This document shows positions 1-12,808 of a stretch of DNA of 64,000 nucleotides, piece by piece. A program made the translations under genes and the position numbers. This DNA is from Leptasterias polaris. Taxonomy: Eukaryota > Echinodermata > Asteroidea > Forcipulatida > Asteriidae. The stretch spans positions 4,936,501-5,000,500 of the forward strand of contig JAZGTN010000003.1 of assembly GCA_037783415.1 (NCBI GenBank). The letters run 5' to 3'. The number at the start of each line of letters is the position of its first letter. Position 1 is the stretch's first letter. The notes under the pieces were generated by a model. It had not been told where the DNA came from. It saw nothing but the letters and a program-made list of their open reading frames with translations, and made no database searches.

Positions 1-617
1 ATGTATGCATAATGAGTAATTTCCTAATTATTGACTATTCATATTTTAGTTACAGTAACAAATCGTTGCTTCTGATCAGAAAAAGTGTCTTACTTTACTG
101 TTGTTACTGTTATAATTATTATTAAGTAAGACTGTTTTATGGTTGCATAAGACCAAACAGGTGTTGTTCCTTATTTTCTTCTCATGTAAACCCTCCTATT
201 GTACCTTTTGACCATTTAATATCATCCACCATGGTTCTGAGTGATGCCTGCCCACAATATGATATCATGTGCCACTTGTTGTGAATTATATAATTCTGTG
301 CACGGTTGTGCCAGTACTATACACGACCCGTGCAGTAGATAAATGGTTTCAAAGGGTTATTAACTGTGAAATGTGTGTACAATTTATTTCATTTGTGACA
401 TGTTTTTCCCCCAATGATTGATGTATCAATTTTATTTTGCTTGTGTCTTTTCTTCCTTTTTTAATTTTGCCTTTTTTGTAATGATACATGTTGGTGATGA
501 TTTTCTTTTCTAACTGTGCATTTTGTATCGCTGAAGAGAATACATTTCAATCACGACATTTTTTCAACATTCAAATATTAATTTTTCCCTGACTTCAATA
601 TTCCCTCTTGTTTGAAG
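1..617. other. Intron or upstream flank of the TBC-like gene
   Basis: AT-rich sequence with no convincing exon. The first supported exon of the downstream gene begins at 618 after a pyrimidine-rich tract and an AG, in the middle of a codon, so at least one coding exon lies upstream, most likely beyond the window edge. Confidence 0.6.
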
Positions 618-3600
618 GCTATCTAAGTCTTGATGCGGTCATGTTTGTATGGGACCAGTACATCCTTGGACTGGATAGACCAGACTATGATGTCATACCT
701 AGCCTGGCAGCCATTGTGTTAATGCTCCTAAGGAAAAGTCTGCTGCAGTGTCAGAGTGTAAGCACATCTAGAATGTTTATACTTTCGAACATGGAAGTTT
801 AGGGGCCGTCCAAAATGTTCAAGGTTGTAGAGAGTGTACAGCTTTTAAGACCCCTTGTCCCAAAGTAGTACTTGTCAACATTATTTTTGATTTATTATTT
901 TTGTTTTTTTAAACCTTTACCACCAGTGTGTTATAAGCACTTGGTTCTTTCTTAACTCCTGTGGGGAAACAATCCACAGGCATAATAATAGGATTCAAAT
1001 TAAGCTAAGGCACAATCCCGGCATTCTAGAGTAGATGTCTCAACCACTTGGCCACTGAGCCTGCCCAGCATCAAGACGTCAGTCTGAATCCTGTCATTAG
1101 CAGTGGGTACTGCAAACTATTAAATATATATTATATAATAATTGCATCAGGGAAAAAGAATATGATTTGGTTGTTGTGGTTGCCTTTATACCGATATGTG
1201 ATAAGCACTGTATACTCAGTGGTTCCCGAGTCCTGCAGAGTCCTATCTAGTACATCAACATTTATTTGTTATGCATGGCAGTACTATCAATAAACATTGA
1301 TACAATGTTCATTGTTAAATCCTTTCCACCCCCCCCCCCCCCCCACCCCCAATGCCTACTAGCTGACAAGATTTGTTCATATTTTGTTTTTCATCTTGGG
1401 CCGGAAATCCATCCGTCCGTCGTGCACTGTGGGTAATGCGTAGCGCACAATCCATTAAAATGAAAATACTCGCCAAACAGTGCACATCATTTTTACAGAT
1501 AACGCAGTACGCAATACGGTTCCATGTAATTGTGTGCTTTGCTTGGTGTGTATGTTCATTTTTACTCATTTTGCATTGTGCATTATACATTACATGTGAC
1601 TGAGACATGAATTGCCAGCCTAAGTGTTTTTCGCCTTTGATAATTCTCTATCATTTTGATAGTTACAACCATTGGCTTTTAAAGTAAACGGTCTCTGACC
1701 CTGTTTCTTTACTTTGTTTTCATTTGTCTTTGATCACAGTTACCTGAGATGGAGCACGCACTAAAAAGGAATGCCAACAAGCTGAACAAAGACCAACTTA
1801 TATATGAGGTAACAAGCAAGATTTTTACAGAGATTTCTTAAACCGGATTGTCCTTTTTATAGTTCTTATATTATGGCAGGGCCCAGTTTCATGGAGCAGC
1901 TTGAGCTGAAAGTAGCTTGAGCAACAATAAGCAGGATACCAGTCACAGGTGCTACATGTCACAAGGTATTCTGGCTGGTAACCTTATTCTGGTAAGCATA
2001 TTAACTCTGCTGTGCTGAGCTACTTTTTCTGCTTAAGCAGCTCAATAACATTGGACCCTGCTTTCATCAGCCACAATCATGGGTACACTTTTTGTTACAA
2101 AGACACCAAATGAACAACATATAAATATTGAGTAACTACTTGCAGATCTTGTATTTGACAAACTCAAGCACTTTTTATTCATCATTGACACAGCGACTGC
2201 TAATTGATATATAAATAACATTTGAGATATAACTGCTACCAGTGGTTTTCAAACTGTTGTTCATAAAATGGACACGGAAAAAATGTGTACCCATGATCGT
2301 GGCTGTGCACCTATATAAACAAGACTCCCACCCGAATCGCCCACAGAGCATCCATATAGGAAGGCTCTAATATATAGGGATTGACATGGGCTGGTATCAA
2401 CGCATTTCGTACCACTGTGAATCCCACTATAGACCCATTGCACAACATGCAGCGCGCATACACGCGCGTCTCCTGTCCGCCATTTTGGGTGTCAAAACGT
2501 GCACAAAAGGATGGTACACATGTTTACGCACCAATGCGCGTGTGACACCCAAAATGGCGGACAGGAGACACGCGTGTATGCGCGCTGCGCGTTGTGCAAT
2601 GGGTCTATAGGTCAGTACTACTACTGTGTTCCATTTATAGAACCCCCTACTTGTCCCAGCTACATGTAGGTCAGGCAGCTGTCGGGCCTGGACTTCTATC
2701 TTTGAGAGGGCAGGGCCATTTTCAGTTTTGCAAAGGGCCACTTCCTTTGGAAAGTCTTAAAGTCTATGGGAATATTTAGAAAGGGTACCAATTAGGCCAA
2801 GACCAAGGCAACAGAGGCAATGACCTCATGACCACCTGTGGCCTCGGTGTAATTCCAGGCCCTGGCTTTGTCTCGTGTCTAAAAGAGGTGTTATGGTGAT
2901 TTCTAAAAGAAAATGTGTACTTGCTCAGGGTTGCTTTAACAGAATTTTGTTTGATTATGTTTTATTTTTGTAAAGATTGATTGTCATTTCTACCAGACCC
3001 TGTACGGTCTGCTCAATACTGGGCAGGATGGAGTGCCAGTACTGGATCCAACACAAGGTAAAATGCATGGGAAATGCCAATCAAACATGCATGCAAGTTT
3101 TACTAGAAGGGTGTGCAATTTTGTTTTCTTCAAATGTTAAATCAGTGTATGTGGGAACAGAAGGTTCCCAACAATTGTTGAATACGCATGAGGCTTGCAC
3201 AGTTTGTAGCACATATAGTTTCTTGATGATGTGACGTAGACTGCATTTACCTCTATACTTTTGAAAGTCAAACCAGCATCTGCTGTACGCAAAAGGTTTT
3301 GGCTCCTTTCGGCTCCATACGTTGCAAGTGTGTAGCTTTATTAAAAAACACTAATTTTATCCTTCAGAGGTATTTCTTATGACAGAAACTGATAAATAAT
3401 TCTAACAAGACCTTGACAATCTACAGAACATTACTGGTAGGCAAGTCCAAAAACGAGTTTGTTGCACGCATAAAATCTCAACTTCCTATGGGCTTCTGGA
3501 AATCAGTGGAACCAGTTTGTGTAAAGTGGGCATGGCTCACAGTGGAACTCTGTCATACTAACAAACACGATAACACGTACAAATTTGTATGAACCTTTCA

Positions 3601-6600
3601 AAGTTTTGACTTATCTTTGGTATATTTCTTTGTAGCGAGCAATTCTATTAGCACAGTGCTCAATATGATGCTGTGTGCATGTGCAATGTACAATACTGAG
3701 AGGTTTTCATTTGAGAGAGTGTGTATGAAATGTGTTAGAGATACCTAAATGTACATCATGTGCTTCAAGTAAATTGAAGTAAATTGTGATATCAATAATG
3801 GAGATTCTCACATTTTTTGCTAAAGTTTTGCACAGCACACAGGCCTGGAATTTCATCTTTGAGAGGGCAAGGCCATTTTCATTTTGCAAAGTGAACTTGC
3901 ATTTAGAAAGTCTACGGGAAACCTTCGAAAGGGCACCAAGGCCAGGGCAACAGAAACACGGCTTCCTTTGCCTATGTGTAAATTCAGGCCTGAGTCTAAC
4001 TTGTGCATGTAATTCTGAATCTGTGACTACACACATTGCATTCATCTTTGCTTTGAACATAAAGCTTTTAGACCGTACTTTAATCAGGCAGTCTGTGTGT
4101 CTTTCTGATTTGAAATAATTTGATCTTTCCATGTTTGTATTGATCATGTTTTGATTTTTGTTGAGTATTGTGCATTTTGCTATCTGTATATGAATCATTT
4201 TTCATTGAATTGCATTGATATTTAAATGTGCCTCTATCTCCATCTGTGAATATATTTCAGAATTATTCAGATACAATGTTTCATGTCATATCCCTGTGTT
4301 TCCATTATGTATACAGCAATCCTTCACCGATCTTGAACTCTTGGTGGCAGCAGATATGCCTCCATTACTGCGTTGTACCTGGGTGGTACTGCGCTGCCTA
4401 GCGACTGGTATAAGGTTTGGGCTACACGGCGATCATTAGATCAGTCGCGGGTTATTGGACTTTTACTTTGCAAATCGCTTAAACCCGTCGCTAGGCAGCG
4501 CAGTACCACCCAGGTACCACCGCAATAATGGCGGTATCTGCTGCCACCAAGAGTTCAAGATCGGTGAAGGATTGCTGTATAGTGATGATATTCTCCCTAC
4601 TCTAATCTGCTCTCTGTTTTTCTCCCCCTCAGAAAAATCAGCAAACTTGTTATTTAAATAGCCTGAACCTATGAATATGAAAATGTAGGTCAGCCCTTGT
4701 AGTCAATGCAATTTTCCTACTATTTTCCCTAAGGGCCATATATCATGTTTCATTGTGTGTAAATATAAGTGAACACTGTTTTTAACTTTATTAAAAATGC
4801 TTATATATAATTTATTTTATCAAATAATAAACCACAAGGGAAACTGACTGGGTAAATGTTTTAAATAATTTATTTTAGCAACATATATATATTATTATTA
4901 TTTGTGCTTCTTTAAATAAGATTACTTTCTTGTGTGATAATTGATTGACTGGTTATTTTTGCCCATTTATATTTTAAATTTTTCATTGAATTGTGAACGT
5001 TATTATTTATGTAGCTTTTAAATTTCACTGTAAACAAACTGTGAAGATCTTTTATTATTATTTTTTCAAATGTTGTACTTGACTAATAGTTGCAATGCCG
5101 TGGGAGTACTGGCACAAGGAGATGTTGCCTCAAAGAATAAATAAGGCAAAAGACAGACGACAGGAGAGAGAAGACAGGGAACAAGACCGAGACAAAGAAA
5201 AGCAAAGGTAAGTTTATAAAACCTCATTCTGATGTCCCTGCATTTTTTTATAATCTTTTTTTCCAGCTTGCCTTGCTCGCTCATAATCCCAGGACTTGGC
5301 ACAATTCAATTAGGCCTGTGGTGGATCTACTCTACGCGTGCGGGTTCAATGATTGTAAACCGCAAGACGAAACTGGACAACAAGTCAAAGAGCATCTGGT
5401 GGCCTCTCATTCTTCTCTGATATCTGTGACAAATTATACTGTACGGTGACTGTAAAACATGACTCATTGAAGTGGGATTGTCACACGTGTAGTAAACACT
5501 CTAAATTTGTCAACAAGCTTGTGCACAAAGCAGTCAATTTCAGGAGCCAGTCAGTGTTTGTCAGTGCTTCCCTTCCAGAAGTTGGTGACGAGAGGGATCG
5601 TTGCTGCGCACTGCCCATGAAACCCATGCTGAAGTTTATGAACCTTACTCCTGGAAGGAGCTCTCTAAGGCGAGGGATGGATTTGATGAAACACTTAATG
5701 AAGTCTTGATGACTTTGCTTAGCAATATAAAAAAAAATAAAAAATGTGTTTATTAATTTGTTAAAATAATGAAATGGAGTCCAATGATTGAAGATAGGTT
5801 TTAACAACTCAGTAATTTGTACACTTTTTGGGGGTCCTAATTAGGTTGAAAGACGAAGAAAAAGACCAAGAAATGAAGGAGAAGTTCAATGAAGAGGATA
5901 AGGCTAAGAACAAGAAGGCTGAGCAGAAAGCTAAGGAAGAGCAGGTGAAACTCCAGAGTCTCTTGGAACAGGTAATTGGAGATTGAGTTTGGGGGGGGGG
6001 GGGGAGATTTTGGAATCCAAAATGACAGAACAAATGTTTGTATCCCAATTTTTGAAGCTTGGCTTTCAGGGATTATATTCCCTGCCTTTCACCTCTGTGG
6101 ACCCAAGTCCGAATCCCGTGTTGTGCGGAAGCCTCGTATGTGGGTAGGGTTTTTGGTCCCTACTTGAATGCGTGCATTCCTTAGATGGGGTTGTCCTCCC
6201 ATATCTAGAACTGAGATGTCTTCAACATCTTTTCTTTAAGGGTATCTTTTGGACTTTGGTTTACAATTACTTGGCAAGGCTCTATCGAGGTTTCTTGTTT
6301 TCATAACACCAGAAACATATAATACTACTGCGAAAAAAAGGGGCCTATATGACTTTCAAAATAAAATAAAAATGACCATGTCGTATCTAGCCGCGTGCCT
6401 TATCTGCTATCACTTGAGAACACTTTGGGACAACAGGTGTGTGTGCGCACTCGTTGTGTAAAATGAAAAGCCACAAAGCTTTGTTTTTTAGTACAAATGG
6501 TTATCATTTAACAAATCAATAATGAATGAGTTATCATCAATCAATAAATATCTTGTGAATGAGCTTGTGAATGAACAAATGATCAGCTTAATTTGCTTTT

Positions 6601-9349
6601 ACAACATGCAATTTGTATGAAGTTGCATTTTTCTTGTTACTTTACTGGGGAAACTATAAAATCTTGTTGAGTTTTTATTGCTTATATCTGAAAACATTGT
6701 TTACTTTGTTTATTCTCCTACAGGAAAATAAAAAACGAATAGAGTCCGAGAGGGCAGCCCAAGAAGAAATAAAGCAACTGAAGCAACAACTCGAAAAGTT
6801 GAAGCAAGTAAGTCAACATCTAGGTTGTGTCTTTAACCTGTGACCAGAGCTCACACTGCGTCTACACCAGAAACATGGCCGCATGGGGATTCCTGGGCAG
6901 AGTGGTTGATTTGCCCAAACTAGTACTAACTTTTAATACCGGGTAAAAAGTTTGTTTTGGCTTTCTCTGTCCAATTTTTATTCCCACTGTTTGGTTTGAC
7001 CCAATTGTTAATTTATTTTTATTTTTGGGGGGACAGTTGGCCCTCCTGCCCTCCCCTCCCCCCTCGGGCCGTACGCATGTGACCAGTACTTGTGTCCTGT
7101 GCCTGTTTCAACCCAGCCTTGACACTCCACATCAGATTCCAACATAATACGTGATGGACTAAAAAAAAATACGTCTGATATCAAACCGGGCCATGTGTTG
7201 GTTTGTAGCCTGTCATGGCCAAGCGGTCTAAATCATTGGACTCGAGTTCTGCTGGTTGAATCCATCAGAGTGTGGATTTGAATACCGGTCCTGACATTGT
7301 GTTACTTATAAATCCTTCTCATCACCCAGGAGTAGATGGGTACCTGCGAGGGTGAAGATTGTTGATGTGAATGATTAGCAACCTGTGTGCCAATTTGGCT
7401 GCCGGTGCTGCACACTCCAAAGGAGATGGTTTCAGGAATGGTTAATGCCAAATGAACAGGGATAGTAAAGTGCTTTGAAACGATGTTTAAAGTACTTAAT
7501 AAAAACCTATTATATAAAGTGTACCGGTATATGATTTATGATTTGTTTTTGAGTGCACATAGCAGGACTTCTGGTGCATTTATAATTTTAAATACACGGA
7601 TAACTTGAAAATGATTTTTATAAATGTTATTAGCTGTATTTTTTGTTTTCTTCATGTAAATAGTTTGTATTTTATCTTCTTTCTGTTAGAGCAAACAAAC
7701 AAATGCACCTCCTTCAGCTCCTTTAGCTGCTGCACCTCCTGCTAGATCAGAGCAAAAGCCTCCACAACCAAGGTAACGAAAACAATCTTTGTCAACATCA
7801 AAACAGATTTTTACACAATTTCTTTTGTACCAAAAATGGGTCAAAGCTAACTTCCCTTAGGTAAAACTTTAAAGCATTTTTTAAAGCATTCAACTCCAAA
7901 AATTAAAAGCAATAATTTATTGTTGGTTTTTAATTTTAAAAAATTAAGTTTCCTTTAAAAGGAATGGTGAATTTGGGTCATTTATACTACTCTCATTTTT
8001 GGGGACTTTGGGGTTGAACAAAGAAAAATTGACTAGAACTGAACCAACGACCTCCGGATTAACCTGCTAGCGCTCTACCAATTGAGCTATCTAACACTAT
8101 GTCGGTGTCTTCCTATCTTTGTTCATTTAAATCATTTACAATTTACCTAGTCGGTTTCCCTTGTGGTTTATATATTTGATACTTTCATTTTTGTCTGGTC
8201 ATCTATTTTTTAAGGCCAGCAAGTAAAACATCAACTCCTGCTGAAAGGGAGGCCTCTCTTGCTCCAAGACAACTCGATGATCCTAATGCGGCTAACGCAA
8301 TGATGACTGATATTCTGAAAGAGTTCATGCATAGCATCAACACAGGTAAGCTCGTTGTTATCCTGAGGGTCCAATGTCATAAAGCTGTTATGAGCACAAA
8401 ATGAAGCCGAGCACAACAAAATTATGCTTTCCAGAATAAGGTTTCCAGCCAAAATACATTGTTTCATGTACCATCTGTAACTGGTAGCCTGCTTATTTTT
8501 TCTGAACAGGAAATTGTTCACAACATTTTCTGCTTAATGGGCTGTTCTTACCAGTGCCCAATTTCATAGGGCTGCTTAAAAGCACAACAACAGGTACATG
8601 TGGGAAAGTACTGAGTATAGACCTTTCTTTTGCAACGTCACAGCCCAAGTTTTTGCCAACCCAGGTTGGAAAAGTATGGAAAGCCATAACTGCAAATGAA
8701 AAACAGATTGCCACAGTTTGTAGCAGTGTTACACAAATATTCAAAAAAAGTCAACCAATCATGGAAGGTATTTCCGTTCGTGAATCTTTACAGAAAATGT
8801 TGAATTTGGTCACAACATTTTTTAACACGATTGAATGTTTTGCTAACATTCGGCCATCCATGCCAACCGGCGCACTTTGTTTATCAACAAAAGAAAGGTC
8901 TATACAGTGCTGAACACACATCGGTGTAAGAGCAAAAACCACTAATACATAGTTACCTAAGCACAATTAACATCTCTTAGTTTTCTGTTAAGTTTGCTCA
9001 ACAGAAGATTTAAGCAAAGTGTTCCATTTAAGCAGCTCTATGACATTGGGCCCGGGAGGGTGCCCAAGTGCTAATAATTTTTCTCGGGTGGCATTTTGAG
9101 CCTCAAATAAAGCACAAAGTAGGGCATACAGAGTCGAATTATGGTATTTTGGTGACCAATAATCATTGTTTTTCCTTTTCACTGTGGTGTGGAGTATGGA
9201 AAACTCAGGCTGGGTTGGGTTAAGAATTTAGAAATACAATCATACCAATAAAAAACAGTTGTAGTCTGATTCTGTATTTGATTTGTTTTCCCCCTCTCTC
9301 AGTGCGTGGCGGCACAAACAATGAAACGCAAGCAGCTGGTACCGGTTAA
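618..9349 (+). CDS. TBC-domain-like coiled-coil protein, last nine exons (5' end outside window)
   Basis: Nine exons join in frame: 618-757, 1740-1808, 2976-3057, 5090-5207, 5845-5971, 6724-6807, 7690-7772, 8215-8345 and 9303-9349, all with GT-AG borders, giving 292 residues to a TAA stop. The first exon (DAVMFVWDQYILGLD) resembles the C-terminal helices of Rab-GAP TBC domains, which carry a similar WD-x-Y motif. The next two exons finish that globular part (YGLLNTGQDGVPVLDP). From 5090 the protein becomes a highly charged helix (PWEYWHKEMLPQR, then runs of E, K, R and Q) predicted to form a coiled coil. A Pro/Ala-rich linker and a short tail ending QAAGTG follow. I do not recognise the exact orthologue. 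The catalytic Arg and Gln fingers of a TBC GAP would lie upstream and cannot be judged. The introns carry SINEs and MITEs. The exon chain is well supported by phase; the TBC assignment is inference from one exon. Confidence 0.75.
1875..2060. repeat. Dispersed hairpin-like SINE/MITE copy (family A)
   Basis: The segment starts with a 'cagtttcatggagc' block and ends with the approximate inverse ('gctcaataacattggaccctg'). Relatives of the same family occur near 8367, 14697 and 61503, sharing the blocks 'aatttcatagagct', 'agctaagcacaacaaaatta' and 'actggtatcctgcttat'. It lies in an intron of the TBC-like gene and has no coding capacity. Confidence 0.65.
2428..2609. mobile_element. Palindromic MITE, probable TA-target type
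   Basis: Near-perfect terminal inverted repeats of about 75 bp: the left end reads tatagacccattgcacaac and the right end is its exact reverse complement. If the outer TA dinucleotides are the target duplication, the element is 2430-2607, which fits Tc1/mariner-type insertion. The arms are rich in CG and CGCG steps in otherwise AT-rich intron sequence. It has no coding capacity. Confidence 0.8.
2685..3995. repeat. Two diverged copies of one dispersed repeat (about 2685-2870 and 3842-3995)
   Basis: Both copies contain 'tctttgagagggca', 'ggccattttca', 'tttgcaaag', a 'gaaagtct...tgggaa' block and 'gaaaggg.accaa', in the same order and orientation. The second copy is bounded by 'caggcctgga' and 'attcaggcctg', which suggests short inverted ends. 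Related pieces may occur near 14180 and 16810. Confidence 0.6.
4311..4580. mobile_element. Hairpin MITE with about 90-bp inverted arms
   Basis: The left arm begins atacagcaatccttcaccga and the right arm ends with its reverse complement (tcggtgaaggattgctgtat). The arms match for about 90 bp around a central loop of about 80 bp. Outer TA dinucleotides on both sides fit a TA target duplication. It sits in the intron between exons 2976-3057 and 5090-5207. Confidence 0.8.
7205..7520 (+). repeat. tRNA-derived SINE (family B)
   Basis: The head resembles a class-II tRNA (A-box-like 'tggccaagcggtctaaatca', B-box-like 'tggatttgaatacc'). A conserved body follows ('gggtacctgcgagggtgaag', 'gccaatttggctgccggtgc', 'actccaaaggag') and then a tail of the 'aaagtgctttgaaacga' type. 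A second good copy lies at 10003-10280 and a related one at 17560-17912. Confidence 0.75.
8035..8100 (-). repeat. tRNA-like sequence (tRNA pseudogene or SINE head)
   Basis: The minus strand reads 'gctcaattggtagagcgc', a near-perfect RNA polymerase III A box, and about 30 bases later 'ggtcgttggttcagttc', a B-box-like TPsiC arm. The acceptor and anticodon stems do not pair convincingly, so I do not call a functional tRNA. Confidence 0.55.
8367..9058. repeat. Family A repeat copies split by a MITE
   Basis: A family A unit starts at about 8367 ('ggtccaatgtcataaagctg') and another at about 8558 ('gcccaatttcatagggctgc'). The matching opposite end lies at about 9020-9055 ('ttaagcagctctatgacatt'). 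The interior is interrupted by the palindromic element at 8609-8910, so this is a nested insertion. Confidence 0.6.
8609..8910. mobile_element. Palindromic MITE (tatagacctttc ends)
   Basis: The left end 'gagtatagacctttctttt' is mirrored at the right by 'aaaagaaaggtctatacag'. The interior block ('gttgataaacaaagtgcgcc', 'ggccgaatgttagcaaaa' on the minus strand) recurs near 31062-31175, so it is a multicopy family. Predicted peptides from it are artefacts of the repeat. Confidence 0.7.
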
Positions 9350-10002
9350 TAATGATGTAATGCCAACCTACTGTATGAGAGGAGGCAGGAACCAGGGCAT
9401 ATACCATGAGCAATATCAAAAAGTCTAATAATAGGCCCAAATTGCCATGATGACCATTTCCCTGGTAACTAATCTTTACTATGGTCAGGAGTACCAGGCA
9501 TTTGTTAGTTTTTCCCCCAGTGGTCATTGTGTGAACTTGGCCTAGGTTGTAGCGAGTATCATCCAATGACCTTCTAAGTATCAAGATTCAAGTTGGCAAT
9601 GTGGAGAGAGTTTGCTCGGACATAATGGAGTTAACAACAGTGAGGTTTCAATCCGTATATTGTCTTTCATTGTTGTGGTGGAAAGGTGGTTGGGGGGGTA
9701 ATCTTGCGCTCATGACCAAAGATATTCCTTGACTGAAACAACTTATGGAGCTGCGCAAACACAGTGAGTTCAGTTATTTAAGAGTGTTTGTGACTTGTAG
9801 GCAACTAGTCTCCGGAATAAATGTTCTCAATTTTTTTTTTTAGCTAGTTAGTCTTGTCTACTAATAGGCCTGAAGACAATCTCTCAACCCGATATGTCTC
9901 GATGGTTCGCTGTAATCCTCGTAGATTTGTTTCCACTGTGCACTTTTCGAACCCTTCTTCATGTTGTGCAGCCATCTTGTTACTCCCATTTAAAGTGTAA
10001 CG

Positions 10003-10280
10003 TGATCGAGCGGTTTAGAGCATCAGCCTCAAGTGATGATGGTTGAGTAATCGGAGTGTGGGTTTGAATCCCGCTCATGAGTAAATGGTTACTGCAAGGG
10101 TAGAGATTGTTGATGTGAATGATGAGCAACCTTTGTGCCAATTTGGCTGCCGGTGCTGCATACTCCAAAGGAGCTGAGATGGTTCCAGGAACACTTATAA
10201 ATCCCAATAAACAGGAGTAGTATTAGTGTAGTGCGCCTTGACACAATGTTTCAAAGCGCCTATTATTATTTATCAATCAA
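10003..10280 (+). repeat. tRNA-derived SINE (family B), second copy
   Basis: The head 'gtgatcgagcggtttagagc' and B-box-like 'gtgtgggtttgaatcc' are followed by the family B body ('agattgttgatgtgaatgat', 'gccaatttggctgccggtgc', 'actccaaaggagctgagatg') and a tail ending in an ATT-rich run near 10265. Confidence 0.75.
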
Positions 10281-11454
10281 TAGGAAGGAAAAGACAGTCT
10301 GGTGTCTGTATAGGGAATGATGATTAGAACACTCTTTGCATTGTGTACACGGGGATCCTGACTTAAATGGCTACTTTGTAAATAGAAACAGGGTTAAAGT
10401 GCAATAAACACTAATGTGTTGTCTTTGATATTTAGGTTTTCTCAATTTTTAATATTCCATTATAATTTTTTATTTCAGGTATAAATTGCAGCTAATGGAA
10501 GTTAGTTATTAAGCATAATCATAATTTGGATAATACAAATACAGAATGGAGTGGGAGAAATGTATTATGTTTACAAAAATATTTGGATGATGATGAATCC
10601 CACTTTGGAACTGGAGCTTTGCATGCCAATTAGGTTTTCAAGTCCCAACCCGACTGCGTGGGGGTTTTCCTCCCACATCTAAAACTGTTTGTTTCCCATC
10701 CACCATCCACCATCCTGTTATTGTGCTTGGCTGTTGGAAATACAATGAAAACAATAAATATATACAATTTAAATTTTATTTTATTTTATTTTAAACCCTG
10801 GGAAGAACAAAGAAGCTCCAAGCGGCTTCTACCAAAAATGCTGCAATTGTCCACAACAATTGATGTACTTCACTCAAACCCCCAAAAGTCAAGATTTACC
10901 AATGTTAGCACAGTATCGGTTTCTACATTTCTGAAAAAAGAAAAAAATATATAAAAAAATCTCCGTTATGTTTTTACCTCGGAGATTTTTGCTGTAAATT
11001 GTGTGTACATTATATATGTAACTCTAATCTTTCAAGTGCAATATCTACATGTATGTTGATACAAGTAAATGATAAAAAAAATTATGTTTTGTTGGTATTG
11101 CAAGTACATTTACATTTTGTAGGCAAGAACCAAAATGTATACATATTTAAAGCCAAATCTGAGTAAGAAGATAAGAAACTTTATAACTCTCCAAAAAGAA
11201 GAAATTACATTGCTCGCACAAGTCTTAAAACACTACAAAGAACAAGTTAAAAAGTTACAAAAGGCAGATAAAAATATTGAACAAGAAACAATGCACAAGG
11301 ATTTAAAATAAAATCCATATGACCACCTCACACCCAGTCTAGCCAAAGACAAAACAAGATAAAAATATAATATATGCAAAGTTTATGAACCAGCACTCAT
11401 CTTTTATACAATGCATTGAAAATGTAGTAAGTTGTAGTGGTTCTAAAGAAAATA

Positions 11455-11535
11455 TATTTGAAAGCGTTAAAGCGCCTTGAGCATCTTTTGAGGCGGATTT
11501 TGGTGATATATAAATGCTTTTTATTATTATTTATA
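11455..11535 (+). repeat. SINE/LINE 3' tail fragment
   Basis: The run 'aaagcgccttgagcatctt ... tgatatataaatgc' followed by (TTATT)n is the typical tail of the same SINE group seen at 17840-17912 ('aaagcgcgatataaat' then (ATT)n). Only the tail is present. Confidence 0.6.
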
Positions 11536-11809
11536 ATTAATACCTAAAGTAAAGTCTGATTTTCACTTTAAGAATCCATCCTTTTGGGAATTAGATACTT
11601 ACATTTTACTTTAAGTACTTGTAGTTTAACCACAAAATCGTTGTGTGAATTATTTCGTGATAAATTTGTGCATCAAGGTTGTGACAGGATCTTGAAAATG
11701 TGGAGACTTAGTACATTTTTTAAATTATCTGTTTTAAATTTTTGACATTTATATTGAATAATAGTGAAACAGTAGTCCTACCAAATAAACTAATGGGCAA
11801 CAAGGGGTC

Positions 11810-11955
11810 AGTTTCACAAAGCACACTCATCTTAAAAGTTGTCATCATTACCATATTGCCATAGTAATTTGTATTGAGACATCACACTTTGCTTAGCAAT
11901 TAAGATTGATACACAGTTAAGATTAATCTTAAATCTTAGTTCTAATCTTTGTGAA
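11810..11955. repeat. Short palindromic repeat
   Basis: The left end 'gtcagtttcacaaagcaca' is mirrored by 'aatctttgtgaaatccgcc' on the right. Internally there are repeated 'aagatt/aatctt' steps. It has no coding capacity. Confidence 0.55.
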
Positions 11956-12808
11956 ATCCGCCCAAGGGATTGCAACTTTGTGGACTGCTACTCAGGATTT
12001 GTGGTCAAATGGGTCCCAGCCAAGGCTGTAGTGGCTTCACACAAGCTACACAAACAAAAGATTTCCATTTTGTTTGCTAACCACTTACATGCCTGTAAAA
12101 TATACACATACAAGTGCATTACAGATTGTATTTACTGAGGTTGGGTGATGTCGGTTTATATAAATAAATATAAATTTTTACACCGGTAGTAAATACATTA
12201 CATGAGAATTCACCCCAAAAGGTAATTCACATAAATTGTAAAGCATATAAATAATCTTGTTCTTTCTCAATAAAAAAAAAATCATGCAACACGTCTTAGT
12301 GCTCATCAAATTTACATAATAGTTAATCAGCAATGATTGCAAAAGAAAAACTTGTAAAAGATTGACACTTTTTTACATTATAAATTCAGACTTTTAAAAT
12401 CCTGCTTTGATTTATTTTTCTGTAGCTCCTTGAAATCTAAATCAACATATCCCTAAAATCTGGATTCTAGTTTCAGACCTTTTTGTCAGCAATGACTCTC
12501 ACCTCTGCTTATTTCTCAAAGTGAACTTGACCTGCATGGTCTAATGACTGATATTGGTCACAATTACCATTGTCTCTAAAACAAATGTGTTTCGGGCGAT
12601 ACAAAGATTTTGCTTCTGACCTCTGACAATTAATAAAATTCTCACAGTGGTTCGGAGATGTTTGTTGAAAACTTAAGGATTGGAGTGAGAGTTATCTTAA
12701 AACGGATGATGCATCAATGTAAAGTTTGTAAATATTTGTGAGAAACTGATAATGCGGGCAACATTAACAAACTACTTTCTAAACCGTTGCATCATGAAAA
12801 AGGGTCTG

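Larger units (their letters stand above)
9350..12808. other. Intergenic region between two convergent genes
   Basis: It holds the 3' UTR of the TBC-like gene (an AATAAA at 10403-10408 is the nearest clear polyadenylation signal), family B SINE copies at 10003-10280 and 11455-11535, a palindromic repeat at about 11810-11955, and the presumed 3' UTR of the minus-strand proline dehydrogenase gene. No further exon was found on either strand. Confidence 0.6.

Noticed and set aside
5446..5709. 87-codon frame in a TBC-like gene intron with CHTC and CC pairs
   Set aside because: It looked like a possible zinc-knuckle fragment, but I could not match it to a family or fit splice phases.
8035..8100. 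Functional tRNA gene
   Set aside because: The A and B boxes are visible but the acceptor and anticodon stems do not pair well; a SINE head or pseudogene is more likely.
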